This document shows, piece by piece, positions 42,838 to 52,500 of a stretch of 64,000 nucleotides of DNA; the first letter of the stretch is position 1; each line of letters opens with the position of its first letter. The notes beneath the pieces were generated by a model. That model searched no databases. It had not been told where the DNA came from and saw nothing but the letters and a program-made list of their open reading frames with translations. The stretch is from Geodermatophilus siccatus. GTDB lineage: Bacteria > Actinomycetota > Actinomycetes > Mycobacteriales > Geodermatophilaceae. A program made the position numbers and the translations under genes. The stretch covers positions 277,233 to 341,232 of the forward strand of contig NZ_FNHE01000005.1 in assembly GCF_900103785.1 (NCBI RefSeq), given 5' to 3'.

Positions 42838-45722
42838 CAGGCCACCTCCACCGGTGCCGTTGCAGGGACCACGAGCAGCAGGGGACGGACCAGCTGCTGG
42901 CTCGCGGCGAGGGACTCGGCGATCTCGCGCTCGGCGACGATTCGCTTCTCGTGCTGGGTGAACTTGTTGCGGGCGGCGCCGCTCAGGCCGAGGTCGAGAG
43001 CCAGTTGCTGCCAGCCGTGTGAGCGGTCGCGGAAGGCCGCCAGGCGCTGCTCCAGCTCGGCGCGCTGTTGCTGCTCGGTGAGGCTGAGCGTGGCGGTGGC
43101 TCGGTCGACCGCGGGTGCGATGAGTGCCTGCAGCTCTGCGGTGATCGGAATGCCGCCGGGGTTGGCGCCGCCGGCTCGCAGGCCGGTGGCGTCGAGGAAG
43201 CCGAGATCCGGTTGCACCTCGGCGAGGCCCATCGTCGGGTCCGCTGTAGGGAAGGCGACGGTGACGAACTGGCGGGAGACCACCTGGCCGCGGCGGTTCA
43301 TCAGCGTGGCCAGTAGGACGACGGTGGGCGCGTCGACGTCGCCGTAGGCGGCGAACACCTCGTTGCGGCCCAGGTCGGACAGCACCTTGTCGGCCACCCA
43401 GTCGAGGACCGGGTGCAGCGGCGACAAGTAGTGCGCCGCCGGCCAGATGGTCGTGCTCCCCTTGTCTCGTGCCGCCCGGAGGTGAGCGGTGCCGACCTCG
43501 GGCGTGGTGGCGAGGACCAGCCGCTGCTTGACCTTGTGGTCCCGCAGGTAGCCCTGGGGAAGGGCGTCCAGCCGGGCCCGGAGGTCGGCCGGGGGTGCGA
43601 GCTCGACGAGCCCCTGCTGCAGATAGGTCCGCCATCCGACTCCGGGCTGGAAGCGGGCGTCCGGGTCGTTCGCCGGGTCGTCGTAGATCTCGGCGAGCGC
43701 GGTGCTCAGGAAGTCGAGGTCGGTGGGGAACAGCGCATGGCCGTCGTCCACCGGCGGTGAGTCGGGGACGTACTGGTCCGCCGTCCCGAACAGACGGTCC
43801 AGCGCGGCCAGCGGGTCGTCGGACTCGAGGACCTCCTGGGGGGACGGGATGACGTCGTCCAAGTCAGCGGTGCCCTTGGCCAGCATGTCCCGGATCTCGT
43901 CCTCTTCGAGCTTGGCCGAGTGCTTGCTCATCAGCGCGCCGGCGTCGCCGAGGGTGGTGTGGGCCTCGTGCTCCTTGGCCAGCAGGCGGTGCAGCACCCG
44001 GACGTCGCCCATGAAGCGGTCGTGGCTCGGCATGAGCGCGAGGGCCGCGATCCGCGGCGGGTGCTGCTGGCCGTAGCGGTCGATACGGCCGTTGCGCTGC
44101 TCGATCCGGATGAGGCTCCACGGCAGGTCGACGTGCACGAGGTCGTGGCACTGGGCGTGCAGGTTGACGCCCTCGCTGGCGACGTCGCCGGTGATGAGGG
44201 CCCGCACGGAGGAGTGGGCGAGCTTGAAGTCCTCGACGATGCGCTGCTGCACGACATCGGGGAGCCCGCCGTGGAGGACGGCGAACTGCTCGGACTTCAT
44301 GCCGAGCGCGCTGGGCAGGGTGTCGTTGAGCCAGTCGAGGGTGGCGACCCGCTCGGCGAAGAGGACGACGCGGGTGGCCGACGTCTTGCTGATCCCGATG
44401 CTCTTGAGGTGCTCGACGAGCTTCGTCAGCTTGGCGGAGTTGCCGTAGACCTTGTCGGCGAGGGCGTCGAGCCGGTCGAGGGCCTCGGCCTCGCGGGCGC
44501 CGGCGTCCGTGTCGATGTCCAGTCGCTTGCGACGGTTGCGGACAGACTCCTGCAGGGCGGCCGGCGAGGAGAGGAACGCCTTGGCCAGGGTCCAGGGGAA
44601 CAGGGCGCTGCGCTCACCGGAGTAGCCGGAGTAGGGGGAGCGGCCGTTCTCCGGGTAGAGCCAGGTGTCGGCGATCTCGGCCGCGAGGGCGTCCTCCTCC
44701 GGGGAGGCTTGCACGGCGATGACCTCGGGCTGCAGCCGCTCGGCCCAGTCGGCGCCGACCTGTGCCGCCACGGCGGGGGAGTGCCGGTGGCGGCGGAGGA
44801 GAAGGCGACGGACGTCCTCGTCGTTGAAGTCGCCGTCCGGGGTGACCGCAGTCGGGTCGAGCAGCCGGAGGAGTTCGGCGAACGACTCCTTCTTACCGTT
44901 GTGCGGGGTGGCCGAGGCCAGGATCAGCGCCTCGGTGTTGGGGGCGAGGACAGAGGCCAGCTCGTTGTTGAGCGTGGCTGTGTTGGTGATGTTGTGCGAC
45001 TCGTCGATGACGACGGCGTCCCACCGCTGCTTCTCCAGGTAGGCCCGGTACTGGGCGCCCTTGAGCGTGTCGATCGAGACGATGACCCGGTTGAAGTAGG
45101 TGAACGGGTTGCGGGAGGCCGGCAGGGTCTGGCGGATCCGCTGGATGCCCTCGCTGTCGAGGCGGACGAGGGGGAGGGCGAAGCGGGTCCACAGCTCGTG
45201 CTGCATCTGATCGAGCACGTGCCGCGGCGTGACGACGAGGATGCGCTCGGCGCGACCGCGACGGGCGAGCTCGGACAGGATCATGCCGATCTCGAGCGTC
45301 TTGCCTAGGCCGACGGCGTCTGCGATGAGCAGCCGGGGACGGAGGTTGGTCTCCGCGAGGGCATGGGCGACGGCCTGGCGCTGGTAGATCAGCGGGTCGG
45401 AGAGCATGCGGTGGGAGACCGCGAGCCGCGGGTCGCCGTGCGGCACCGGCGTCTTGCGGAGGGTGGCCTCCAGCCACAGCCGGGCGCGGCGGTACCGCGG
45501 CGAGGTGTCGGCGACGAGCTTGGCGTTGCGGGGGTCGAGTTCCTCGATGTCATCGAGGTCGCTGAAAAAGACGGCGCTCTGACCGCGGACCAGCTCGGTC
45601 AGGCCACGGACCTCGAGACGCCAGACGCCGTTCGTGTTCTCTGCTGCCGTGACGAGCCACTCCTCATCGCGTACGACCACCAGCGAGCCGGGCGCGACGG
45701 ACAGTGCTTCCCCCGTTGCCAT
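42837..45722 (-). CDS. SNF2-type helicase (DISARM DrmD-like)
   Basis: A 961-residue Swi2/Snf2 ATPase: LIADAVGLGKTLEIGMILSE (Walker A, about 139), ILVVTPRHVLDQM, VVIDESHNITNTA (DESH, about 240), LILASATPHNGKKESF (III), ATRVVLFAERVATLDWL (IV), ITGDVASEGVNLHAQCHDLV (V) and IRIEQRNGRIDRYGQQHPP (VI). This is the form found as DrmD, the class 1 DISARM marker. It is the first gene of system A; ATG 45722. The 185 bases before it (45723-45907) hold no gene and probably the promoter. Confidence 0.85.
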   Translation of the reverse strand: MATGEALSVAPGSLVVVRDEEWLVTAAENTNGVWRLEVRGLTELVRGQSAVFFSDLDDIEELDPRNAKLVADTSPRYRRARLWLEATLRKTPVPHGDPRLAVSHRMLSDPLIYQRQAVAHALAETNLRPRLLIADAVGLGKTLEIGMILSELARRGRAERILVVTPRHVLDQMQHELWTRFALPLVRLDSEGIQRIRQTLPASRNPFTYFNRVIVSIDTLKGAQYRAYLEKQRWDAVVIDESHNITNTATLNNELASVLAPNTEALILASATPHNGKKESFAELLRLLDPTAVTPDGDFNDEDVRRLLLRRHRHSPAVAAQVGADWAERLQPEVIAVQASPEEDALAAEIADTWLYPENGRSPYSGYSGERSALFPWTLAKAFLSSPAALQESVRNRRKRLDIDTDAGAREAEALDRLDALADKVYGNSAKLTKLVEHLKSIGISKTSATRVVLFAERVATLDWLNDTLPSALGMKSEQFAVLHGGLPDVVQQRIVEDFKLAHSSVRALITGDVASEGVNLHAQCHDLVHVDLPWSLIRIEQRNGRIDRYGQQHPPRIAALALMPSHDRFMGDVRVLHRLLAKEHEAHTTLGDAGALMSKHSAKLEEDEIRDMLAKGTADLDDVIPSPQEVLESDDPLAALDRLFGTADQYVPDSPPVDDGHALFPTDLDFLSTALAEIYDDPANDPDARFQPGVGWRTYLQQGLVELAPPADLRARLDALPQGYLRDHKVKQRLVLATTPEVGTAHLRAARDKGSTTIWPAAHYLSPLHPVLDWVADKVLSDLGRNEVFAAYGDVDAPTVVLLATLMNRRGQVVSRQFVTVAFPTADPTMGLAEVQPDLGFLDATGLRAGGANPGGIPITAELQALIAPAVDRATATLSLTEQQQRAELEQRLAAFRDRSHGWQQLALDLGLSGAARNKFTQHEKRIVAEREIAESLAASQQLVRPLLLVVPATAPVEVA

Positions 45723-45907
45723 GGGCTAATCATGACCGGTGCCGTTCCGCTCGTCCCCCACCGCCCGGGGTGGCCGTCACAGCAGCAGCAGTGGCAACGG
45801 AGACCACGATCGCCGTTCCGCCGCGAACGGGCAGAGCTGAAGACGAGTCAGTCTTCAGCGCCTGCCGGCGAGCGGACGGCTCCGCGCCCACTCGCCGGCC
45901 CGACGGG

Positions 45908-47167
45908 TCAGGACCGGGGGCCCTTGGCCCAGGACGGGTCAAGGAGGGTCATCGTCCCGTCCTGCGCGTAGACGATGTCGACGGCCAGCGGCTTCTCCGA
46001 GGCGGGTGCGAGTGCCCGACGGATGTCGTTCGTCACGACGTGGAGCAGGTACTGGTGGAAGAGGGCGTGCTCGGTTCGCCCGTTGCTCCACCAGCCGGAC
46101 AGGATCCCGTCAGGCATCTTCAGTTGGACGGTGTCGAGTCGGTCCGCCAGTCCCTGGAGCTGCGACTCGACCTCGAGGACGTCGGCCAGGCTGCGTCGCA
46201 ACAGCGCCATGATCTTGTCCACAGACTGCCCCTGGCTGTCACGGCGAGTTGACTGTTCCGCCACCAGCAGGATCCGTGCGCGCTCCAGTTGAAGCGCCGA
46301 GAAGACCAGTTCGAGCTCCGGCTGCACCTGTCGAGGCTCAAGGCCGAGCTTCCGGAGTTCCCGCCCGAGGGCGTCCGGCGTCGGTTCCGCCTCGATGACC
46401 TTGCCTATGGCCACCAGACGGCTCGCCTTCCTCACCGTCTTCTCGAACGCCTTGCGCGCATGGAAGGCTGCTGCGTCCACGCCATTCGGGGAACCGAGGG
46501 GCTGCCCGCCCACCACGACGGCCGCGGCCTCCTTGAGGAGTTGCCACGAGGCCTTGAGCTCGGCGATGGTCTCGTCCTCCTGCTCCCTCTTGATGAGCCT
46601 GAGCGCTTCCTCGATCCGGTCGAACCGAGCCAGTTCGTCCTTACGCGCCTGGTACTCCAGGATGGCGGTCACCGCGGCGAGCGCGACGCTGATCCCGACC
46701 GAGGACAGGACAGCGCCACGGTTGAGCCCCACCGGAACGAAGCCGGCGTGACCACGGACGTTTCCGCCACCATCGACGATGGGGGATCGGAGGCCCACGC
46801 CTGCAGCTGCCTGCATCGGTCGCAGGGCGCCACTCGCCACGCCTGCCGCCAGATCGCTCGGCACGACCATGCGGTAGAGGGTCCCCGTCGCTGAGGACTT
46901 CTTTGCGGAGGCGACGATGCCGGATATGGCGCGGCCGATCTCGGAGGCAGGACTGATGTTCATAGCGTGAAAGGCCGACGTGTCGCCGTGCCACTCGGCC
47001 GCCTCGACCGTCATCGAGGGCACGCCCGCAAGTTCGCTGAGCAGGCGGGAAACCACAACTCGGCTGTCTCCGTCGGAGTCAACGCCTGTCAGTAGGTCGT
47101 CTAACCCGCGCAGATTGGAACTGGGCAGCGGGACGACGACCTTGTCGGATTCTTTGTGGGGCGCCAC
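45908..47167 (-). CDS. Unknown protein with one membrane segment, between two defence systems
   Basis: 419 residues from GTG 47167, with AAGGTGAG upstream. The N-terminal third is mixed, with a GRAISGIVASAKKSSATGTL patch. One hydrophobic segment (RGAVLSSVGISVALAAVTAI, about residues 150-170) follows. The rest is strongly helical and charged (ELARFDRIEEALRLIKREQE and on). The last 60 residues (IVYAQDGTMTLLD) look like a small beta domain. I recognise no family. Placement on the same strand between a DISARM-like and a NaeI/Druantia-like system suggests a defence role, perhaps a membrane effector. Confidence 0.75.
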   Translation of the reverse strand: MAPHKESDKVVVPLPSSNLRGLDDLLTGVDSDGDSRVVVSRLLSELAGVPSMTVEAAEWHGDTSAFHAMNISPASEIGRAISGIVASAKKSSATGTLYRMVVPSDLAAGVASGALRPMQAAAGVGLRSPIVDGGGNVRGHAGFVPVGLNRGAVLSSVGISVALAAVTAILEYQARKDELARFDRIEEALRLIKREQEDETIAELKASWQLLKEAAAVVVGGQPLGSPNGVDAAAFHARKAFEKTVRKASRLVAIGKVIEAEPTPDALGRELRKLGLEPRQVQPELELVFSALQLERARILLVAEQSTRRDSQGQSVDKIMALLRRSLADVLEVESQLQGLADRLDTVQLKMPDGILSGWWSNGRTEHALFHQYLLHVVTNDIRRALAPASEKPLAVDIVYAQDGTMTLLDPSWAKGPRS

Positions 47168-47481
47168 GGTGGCTCACCTTCTCTAGCGAGGGGCTCGGCG
47201 CAGCGACGGATCACTGCTGGGAGTTTCAGCATGACTGTCCGTGGTGGGGGATCCAGTCAAGCTGAGGGTCATGTCCCGCGAAGTGGTGGGCTCGACCGCT
47301 CAGTGATCGGCTCGGGGACAGGATGAAGCAGGAGATGCGGGGGGTCCTCAAGGCTCCGGTAGGGCTCGCTGACCAGAAGCCCTGCGACCAGGTGCACGTG
47401 GAGCCGGATCCGGAAGCCTTCCCGCCGGGCGAGCTGCCGACGTAGGCCCTCGATATGCCCGGTCCCGGTCTCGTTAGGCGG
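47168..47481. other. Intergenic 314 bases, possible decayed 3' extension
   Basis: There is no gene with a start codon. On the minus strand, the frame of the NaeI-like gene stays open for about 66 codons after its TGA, with protein-like segments (GHIEGLRRQLARREGFRIRL). It may be an old gene remnant or chance in GC-rich DNA. The upstream region of the 419-residue protein also lies here. Confidence 0.3.
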
Positions 47482-48486
47482 TCACAGAACCGACACTCCC
47501 CGAGGAACTTCGGGTGCTGGCCTCACTGGTTCCTGCGGCAGCGCGATCGCGTAGTAGCGGCCTGAGATCTCCGCTGCAGGCCTCGAGGGGGATGGGCCAT
47601 CGACCTGGATCACTCGAGCCGCGACGAACTCGCCTTTGTGGGGCACAGGGAGACCGAGGGCCTTTGCTACGAGCGGGTCGTTGTCCTGATGCCCGAGTAC
47701 CACAATTCCCTCTGGCCGGAGCTTCTCGCGGGCACCGCCGTTGCCTCGTGCCCGCTTGAGCGGATCGTCGGCGCCATGCGCGACGGTCTCGAAGACCGCA
47801 CGACGGATGATCTGCCCCTGCACCTCACGGAACAGCTGGTTGACCCGAGCCTGTACTGCGTTCGCCTGCCGAACCCGGCCGGTGGCGCTCATGATCCGGT
47901 GGCGCACGTCAGCGGGCAGCAAGAGGAGCAAGTTCGGTGCCAGACGTCCGTGCGACGGCCAGAGCCAGCGGATCGCCGCCACTCCGTCCCGGGTCAGCTT
48001 CCGTTTGGCATCGCGGTTGGGTGCGCTGAGTAGCTCCGCGCGGGCGCGGACGAGACCAGCCCTCCACGCGCTCTCCTCGTCCTTGCACCACACCACGAGG
48101 CAGACCTGGTCGACCATCTCCGGTCCAAGCTCCCATCCACCGATGCGCTGGGAGAATTTGCAGTCGACCTGCACCCCGGCGATCGAGTAGTCGGTGATCT
48201 CCCCGTCTGAGAAGTCGAACGCGCGCTGCAGGTTGATCTCGACGAGCGTTCCCATGTATGTCTTCTCGGTCTTGTACAGCTGGGCATAGTCGAAGCGCCC
48301 TCGGCGGCGTCCGTCCAACAGCTGATCGAGTGTGTCGCGCAGCACGCCGGCGAACTTGTCGCCGAAGGGATCCAGGCGCTCGAGCTCCGCCTGAACGCGG
48401 TCAATTTCAGGATCGTCGGCCCGGTCGCGGATACGACCGGAGAGCTCGATCTCGAGCTGAGGGTGGGGCCAGAAGGCGTCCTGCAT
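47482..48486 (-). CDS. NaeI-family type II restriction endonuclease
   Basis: A 334-residue protein (NaeI has 317). LDQLLDGRRRGRFDYAQLYK, TYMGTLVEINLQRAFDFSDG and VQVDCKFSQRIGGWELGPEM follow NaeI closely. The active-site set E83, D99, D108-x-K110 has the same spacing as NaeI E70, D86, D95, K97 (16, 9, 2). The position matching NaeI Leu43 is Leu56, so topoisomerase-like activity is not expected. The second half (GRLAPNLLLLLPADVRHRIM and on) fits the NaeI Topo/DNA-binding domain. NaeI cuts GCCGGC and needs a second bound site. ATG 48486 overlaps the upstream stop by 1 base; it is the last gene of the system B operon. Confidence 0.88.
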   Translation of the reverse strand: MQDAFWPHPQLEIELSGRIRDRADDPEIDRVQAELERLDPFGDKFAGVLRDTLDQLLDGRRRGRFDYAQLYKTEKTYMGTLVEINLQRAFDFSDGEITDYSIAGVQVDCKFSQRIGGWELGPEMVDQVCLVVWCKDEESAWRAGLVRARAELLSAPNRDAKRKLTRDGVAAIRWLWPSHGRLAPNLLLLLPADVRHRIMSATGRVRQANAVQARVNQLFREVQGQIIRRAVFETVAHGADDPLKRARGNGGAREKLRPEGIVVLGHQDNDPLVAKALGLPVPHKGEFVAARVIQVDGPSPSRPAAEISGRYYAIALPQEPVRPAPEVPRGVSVL

Positions 48487-49505
48487 CAGCGATCCTCCAC
48501 TGCGTAGACGGCGGACTGTTCATTGGCTCGCCAGCGGCTGAGGTCCGGCTCGCCGTCCTGATCCCTTCGCGGGTTCACGCGGACGAGGCGCACCCATCTG
48601 CCAATCCACCCGCCCATACCCCTGGTAGAGACGTCGCTGACCCATGCGCTTCCAGTCGGTGTAGCCGGGAGTGCGGCTGTCCGGCCGTTCTGCGCCGTCG
48701 TGGCCTCGACCAGACGGCCCTCAACACCGTCTGGGTCGGACCACTGCGAAACGGCGTTCCAGTGCGGTTGGCAGTCGGGCCGCCGGCGGCAGTACCGGCA
48801 GTGCTCCCGAGTCGGTATCGCGGTCCGATCTCCGCTGAGCCATCCTGCTCGGACCTCGTTCAGGCTGTGCAGGAGAGTCGTAAGCCTGTCGCTGGGCAGA
48901 GCAACCTGTTTCAGGCCTCGCCTGAGGCTGTAGACGCCGAGCCAGCGCGGCCGGGCACCCCGGCATCGTTCAATGAGGGCGGCATACATCCACAGCTGGA
49001 CCGCGATCGAGTCCGGCACAGCGGTCGCTGCGGCATCACCGCCCGACTTGAGATCCAGCACGACGGGACCCCGCCGTGACGGGAGCAGGACGTCCACCGT
49101 TCCCCACAGACGGCGGTCGTCGTCGTACAGGGTGACCTCGCACTCGGCGCTCGGCTCACCGCCGAGCTCGCACAAGACCTCCCTCAACTCGGAAGCGCGG
49201 CGACGCAGGCGCGCCGCCGTCATCCTGCCGTCAGCGACCTTGGCGACGTCGACGCCGCGCTCCTCAGCCACTGACGAGAAGAGCCTCGCAAGTTCACCGT
49301 CGCCGACGGCAGAACGCCAGGAGCCTGTCTCGATCCAGCGCTGCAGCGCGACATGCGCCAGCGTCCCGACGTCCCTTCCAGCAGTCTGCTTCAGGACGGG
49401 ACGCCCACCGGTCGGCAGGTAGGTCACCGAATACGGACAGGTCAACAGGCGATTCGCCGCCGCGGGGGAGAGCCAGGGGACGTCCTGAGTAGCGTCACCG
49501 GCCAC
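48486..49505 (-). CDS. PD-(D/E)XK nuclease with predicted Fe-S cluster (Cas4/AddB-like)
   Basis: A 339-residue protein from GTG 49505, which overlaps the helicase stop by 11 bases. SPAAANRLLTCPYSVTYL gives the first Cys, then GTLAHVALQRWIETG (His motif), WGTVDVLLPSRRGPVVLDLK (Asp, then D-x-K) and IAVQLWMYAALIE (Q-x3-Y). The C-terminal EHCRYCRRRPDC gives three more Cys. One Cys early and three late is the AddB/Cas4 pattern that holds a 4Fe-4S cluster. These enzymes are DNA exonucleases. The last 90 residues are an added tail of unknown role. Confidence 0.83.
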   Translation of the reverse strand: MAGDATQDVPWLSPAAANRLLTCPYSVTYLPTGGRPVLKQTAGRDVGTLAHVALQRWIETGSWRSAVGDGELARLFSSVAEERGVDVAKVADGRMTAARLRRRASELREVLCELGGEPSAECEVTLYDDDRRLWGTVDVLLPSRRGPVVLDLKSGGDAAATAVPDSIAVQLWMYAALIERCRGARPRWLGVYSLRRGLKQVALPSDRLTTLLHSLNEVRAGWLSGDRTAIPTREHCRYCRRRPDCQPHWNAVSQWSDPDGVEGRLVEATTAQNGRTAALPATPTGSAWVSDVSTRGMGGWIGRWVRLVRVNPRRDQDGEPDLSRWRANEQSAVYAVEDR

Positions 49506-52500
49506 CCGCGGCCTCGCCGACCAGCTTGAGGACGTGGCCGGGGCTGCGGTCGAGGGTGAACGTGTCGGCGAACACGATCGCCGTGGCATCGGGGTAGCGA
49601 TCTTCAGCTTCTGCGAGCGCTTCTGCCAGCCGCGGCGCAATCAGCACTTTCTCCGACGCCTCCAGAGGGTGCTTCGCCAGGACCACGACTTCCCCGTAGA
49701 GGTTGCTGCCGAGGACCGCAGCAGCGCACGGCAGGTCGTCGACGAGCTCGGCGCCGTACGCCTCAGCCCAGCTGCTCATGGACCGCTGCTCAAGCTGGTG
49801 GTCGATAGGCAGCGTCCCGTCACGCAGCACGGCGAGCAGATCCCGGGCGAGCCGCCAGTCGAGCAGCGCGTGATAGGCCATGTTCGAGTAGTCCCGCAGG
49901 CACCGGTAGCAGGATGCCGCACACTCGCCAGCATGACCCGGGTCCTCGAGGTCGCGGAGGTAGGACGCGATCTGGTCCTCGACCAGCTTGGTGAAGACCC
50001 CAGGATTGCCGAGATGGGTGCTGAACCCAGCGCCGTTCTCAAGCGTGTCGGCGATGAAGGCCATCATCGTCGGCTTGTCGTCCACCAGGCCGTTGTAGAT
50101 GCCGGCGCTGAGCTCCAGCGTCTGAACATCGAGGTACGCGGCTGCGGACGTCCGCAGGAGGAAAGCCAGCGAGTACCAGGCAGCCCGGCGGGCATCAGCG
50201 CTCTCGGTAGCACCCCACGGCTGCGAGATGCTCGTCTCCAGGTCCAGCCGGAGACCCGCGTCCTCGAGCACAGGTGCGCTTGACCCGACGAAGAGAAAGT
50301 CGGTGGGCTGGACAGCTCCAAGGGCAACCGAGAGCGCGTCACCATTGGCGGCCTTGTCCGGCAGGAAGCCCTTCTCGATCGCGGCGACGGACACGTAGCC
50401 GCCCCAGTCAGGCCACGCTGAAGGACGGAAGCGGTGCAACTTCCCGGCGTTGTCGTTGATGACGTAGCGCTTACCGGGGCCGCTGAAGGCCGTGATCCCG
50501 GCTTCCTCCGTCTTGGCGAGCTTACTCAGGTCCGTCATCGCCCGAGCGGCCATGGCCCGCGCTGACCAGGAGAAATTGCCGTTGAAGTCCTTCTCGCGCC
50601 CGGCGCGGAAGCCCAGCGGCTCGCGAAGGTCGACCTCCTGGAAGACGCCGGGAGGCGCACTGCAGCGGGGGCAAGCTGTGGGCGAGGTGTCGCCATCGCC
50701 TGCCGTGTCAGACAGGTGAGCACACGAACGGCAAACCGCCAATCGGTGCGCGGTACCCAGCGGGTCAGGCTCGGGCGGGGGCTGGGAGCCGACCGGACGG
50801 AAGGCCGCCACCCCGACCACCGGGTACACGCGCCCGTCGCGGACCACCTCACTCAAGGGTGCAAACTGCGAGACCGCCATCGCCAGATCCCGGTCGATCA
50901 CCCCTTCCGGAGGCCATGGGCGCGAGTACTTGGGGCGCCGGAGGTGGAGATAGCGGACGCTCGTTGGGAATCCGAACATGGGCAGCTCGCCGGCTTCGGC
51001 GAGCCGCTGGCTTAGCTCGAGATGACCGCTGTCCGAGGCGCAGGCGCGATCAACGGCCGCGATGAGGTCGTCGTCGATCCACGCGCCCCAGTCGAACGCG
51101 CTGATGTCCGACGGGGTGTAGGCGGACAAGGCCGCGGCAGCGGCCTCTATCCGAGCACCGCGCTCATCAACCCAGCGCTGGACGAGGGGTCTCATCGAGG
51201 CCCAGTCAGCACGCAAGCCGAACTGGCCGTGCGGGTTGTTGGTGAGGCTAGAGGCAATACGGGCGTTCACCATATGTTCGCCGAGCTCGGCGAAGGCCAG
51301 GCGCAGCACCTCGCTCCTCAGGGCACGGCTGAAGATTTCCGGCCGGTCGAGTGACAAGTAGGGCTTGGGGGTCGGCTCGCTCGTGATGAGGTGCGGGCGA
51401 GCGAAGTAGTACTCGTCATGGCTCCGCCCCCGGCACACGGTGAGGGCCAGCGCAATGGGTGACGTCCGACGTCCGGCTCGTCCGACCCGCTGCTGGTAGT
51501 TGAACCGGGTGGGCGGCATGTTGCCCAGCACCACGACCTCGAGGGCGCCGATGTCCACACCAGCCTCCATCGTCGTGGTGACCGACAACAGGTCGACGCC
51601 GTCAGCCAGACGGTTCTCCCGTGTCCCCTCGTCCAGGAAGATTCCCTGGAACCGCGCCTGGCGCGCCTGTGCGTCGACCCTGTCCGTCTGCCCGGTTAGC
51701 TCAGCGCAATTCAGACGGAAACGGCCCAGGCTCTGCGTCGCCTTCCACGAGTAGTAGTCCTCCCCAAGCTCGAGGGGAGCGCCCTCCACGGGCAGCACCT
51801 GTCGGCAGCGGGTGCAAATTCCGCAGCCGCGGTGCAGATGCTGCCGACGGCAGTTTCCGCAGATCCAGCTCACGATGCCGGGCTTCCGCAGCGTGACCTG
51901 CGCCGGGTCGATGATCTGCTGGGTGACCGCCTTACCCCAGTAGGCCAGGACATCGGCCTGGACCGTCTGGGGGTCCAGGCCGTGTGCCCGGGCGACGGCA
52001 TCCCAGTAGCGGACCAGCTTCGGATGCGGGGTGTCCCGGCCATCCCTCAGGTTCGTGAACCTCCGCAAGTCGGCGAGAACTCGAAGGCTGGAGCGTGCGA
52101 TGGCCGGTACGGAGGCGGGGTCGAGGTCAGCATCCCGCCGGTCGGAGGCCAGAGCCAGCCAGCCGAGGCCCAGGGACTCGAAGTCGCGCCCTGCACCGGA
52201 GAAGAGACTCTCAATGACCTCTATTCTGAGGCTCAGGTCGATGCTGTGGAGTAGGTCCTTCTCGCCCATCGTCAGGTTGCGGCGCGGCTCCGGGGAGTCA
52301 GCCGCCCAGTCGTACAGTGCCGACCAGGGCGTTGGCTCCTGCTGAGCAATCCGCGCGGTGCTGCTGAGGGAGGCATGCGGACCGCCCGGGTTGACGCCTA
52401 GAGCGAGTAGTGCGTCACCCACCTGGGTCGCGAGATCGCTGAGTGGCGGAGGCGCACACAGGCTGGCCTCCAGCTCAGCTAACTGACCCTCGTGGGCTTC

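Noticed and set aside
38188..43635. Methylase frame extended to 1815 residues
   Set aside because: The extension runs through the SNF2 gene in another frame and is Arg/Pro-rich; ATG 42837 couples to the SNF2 stop.
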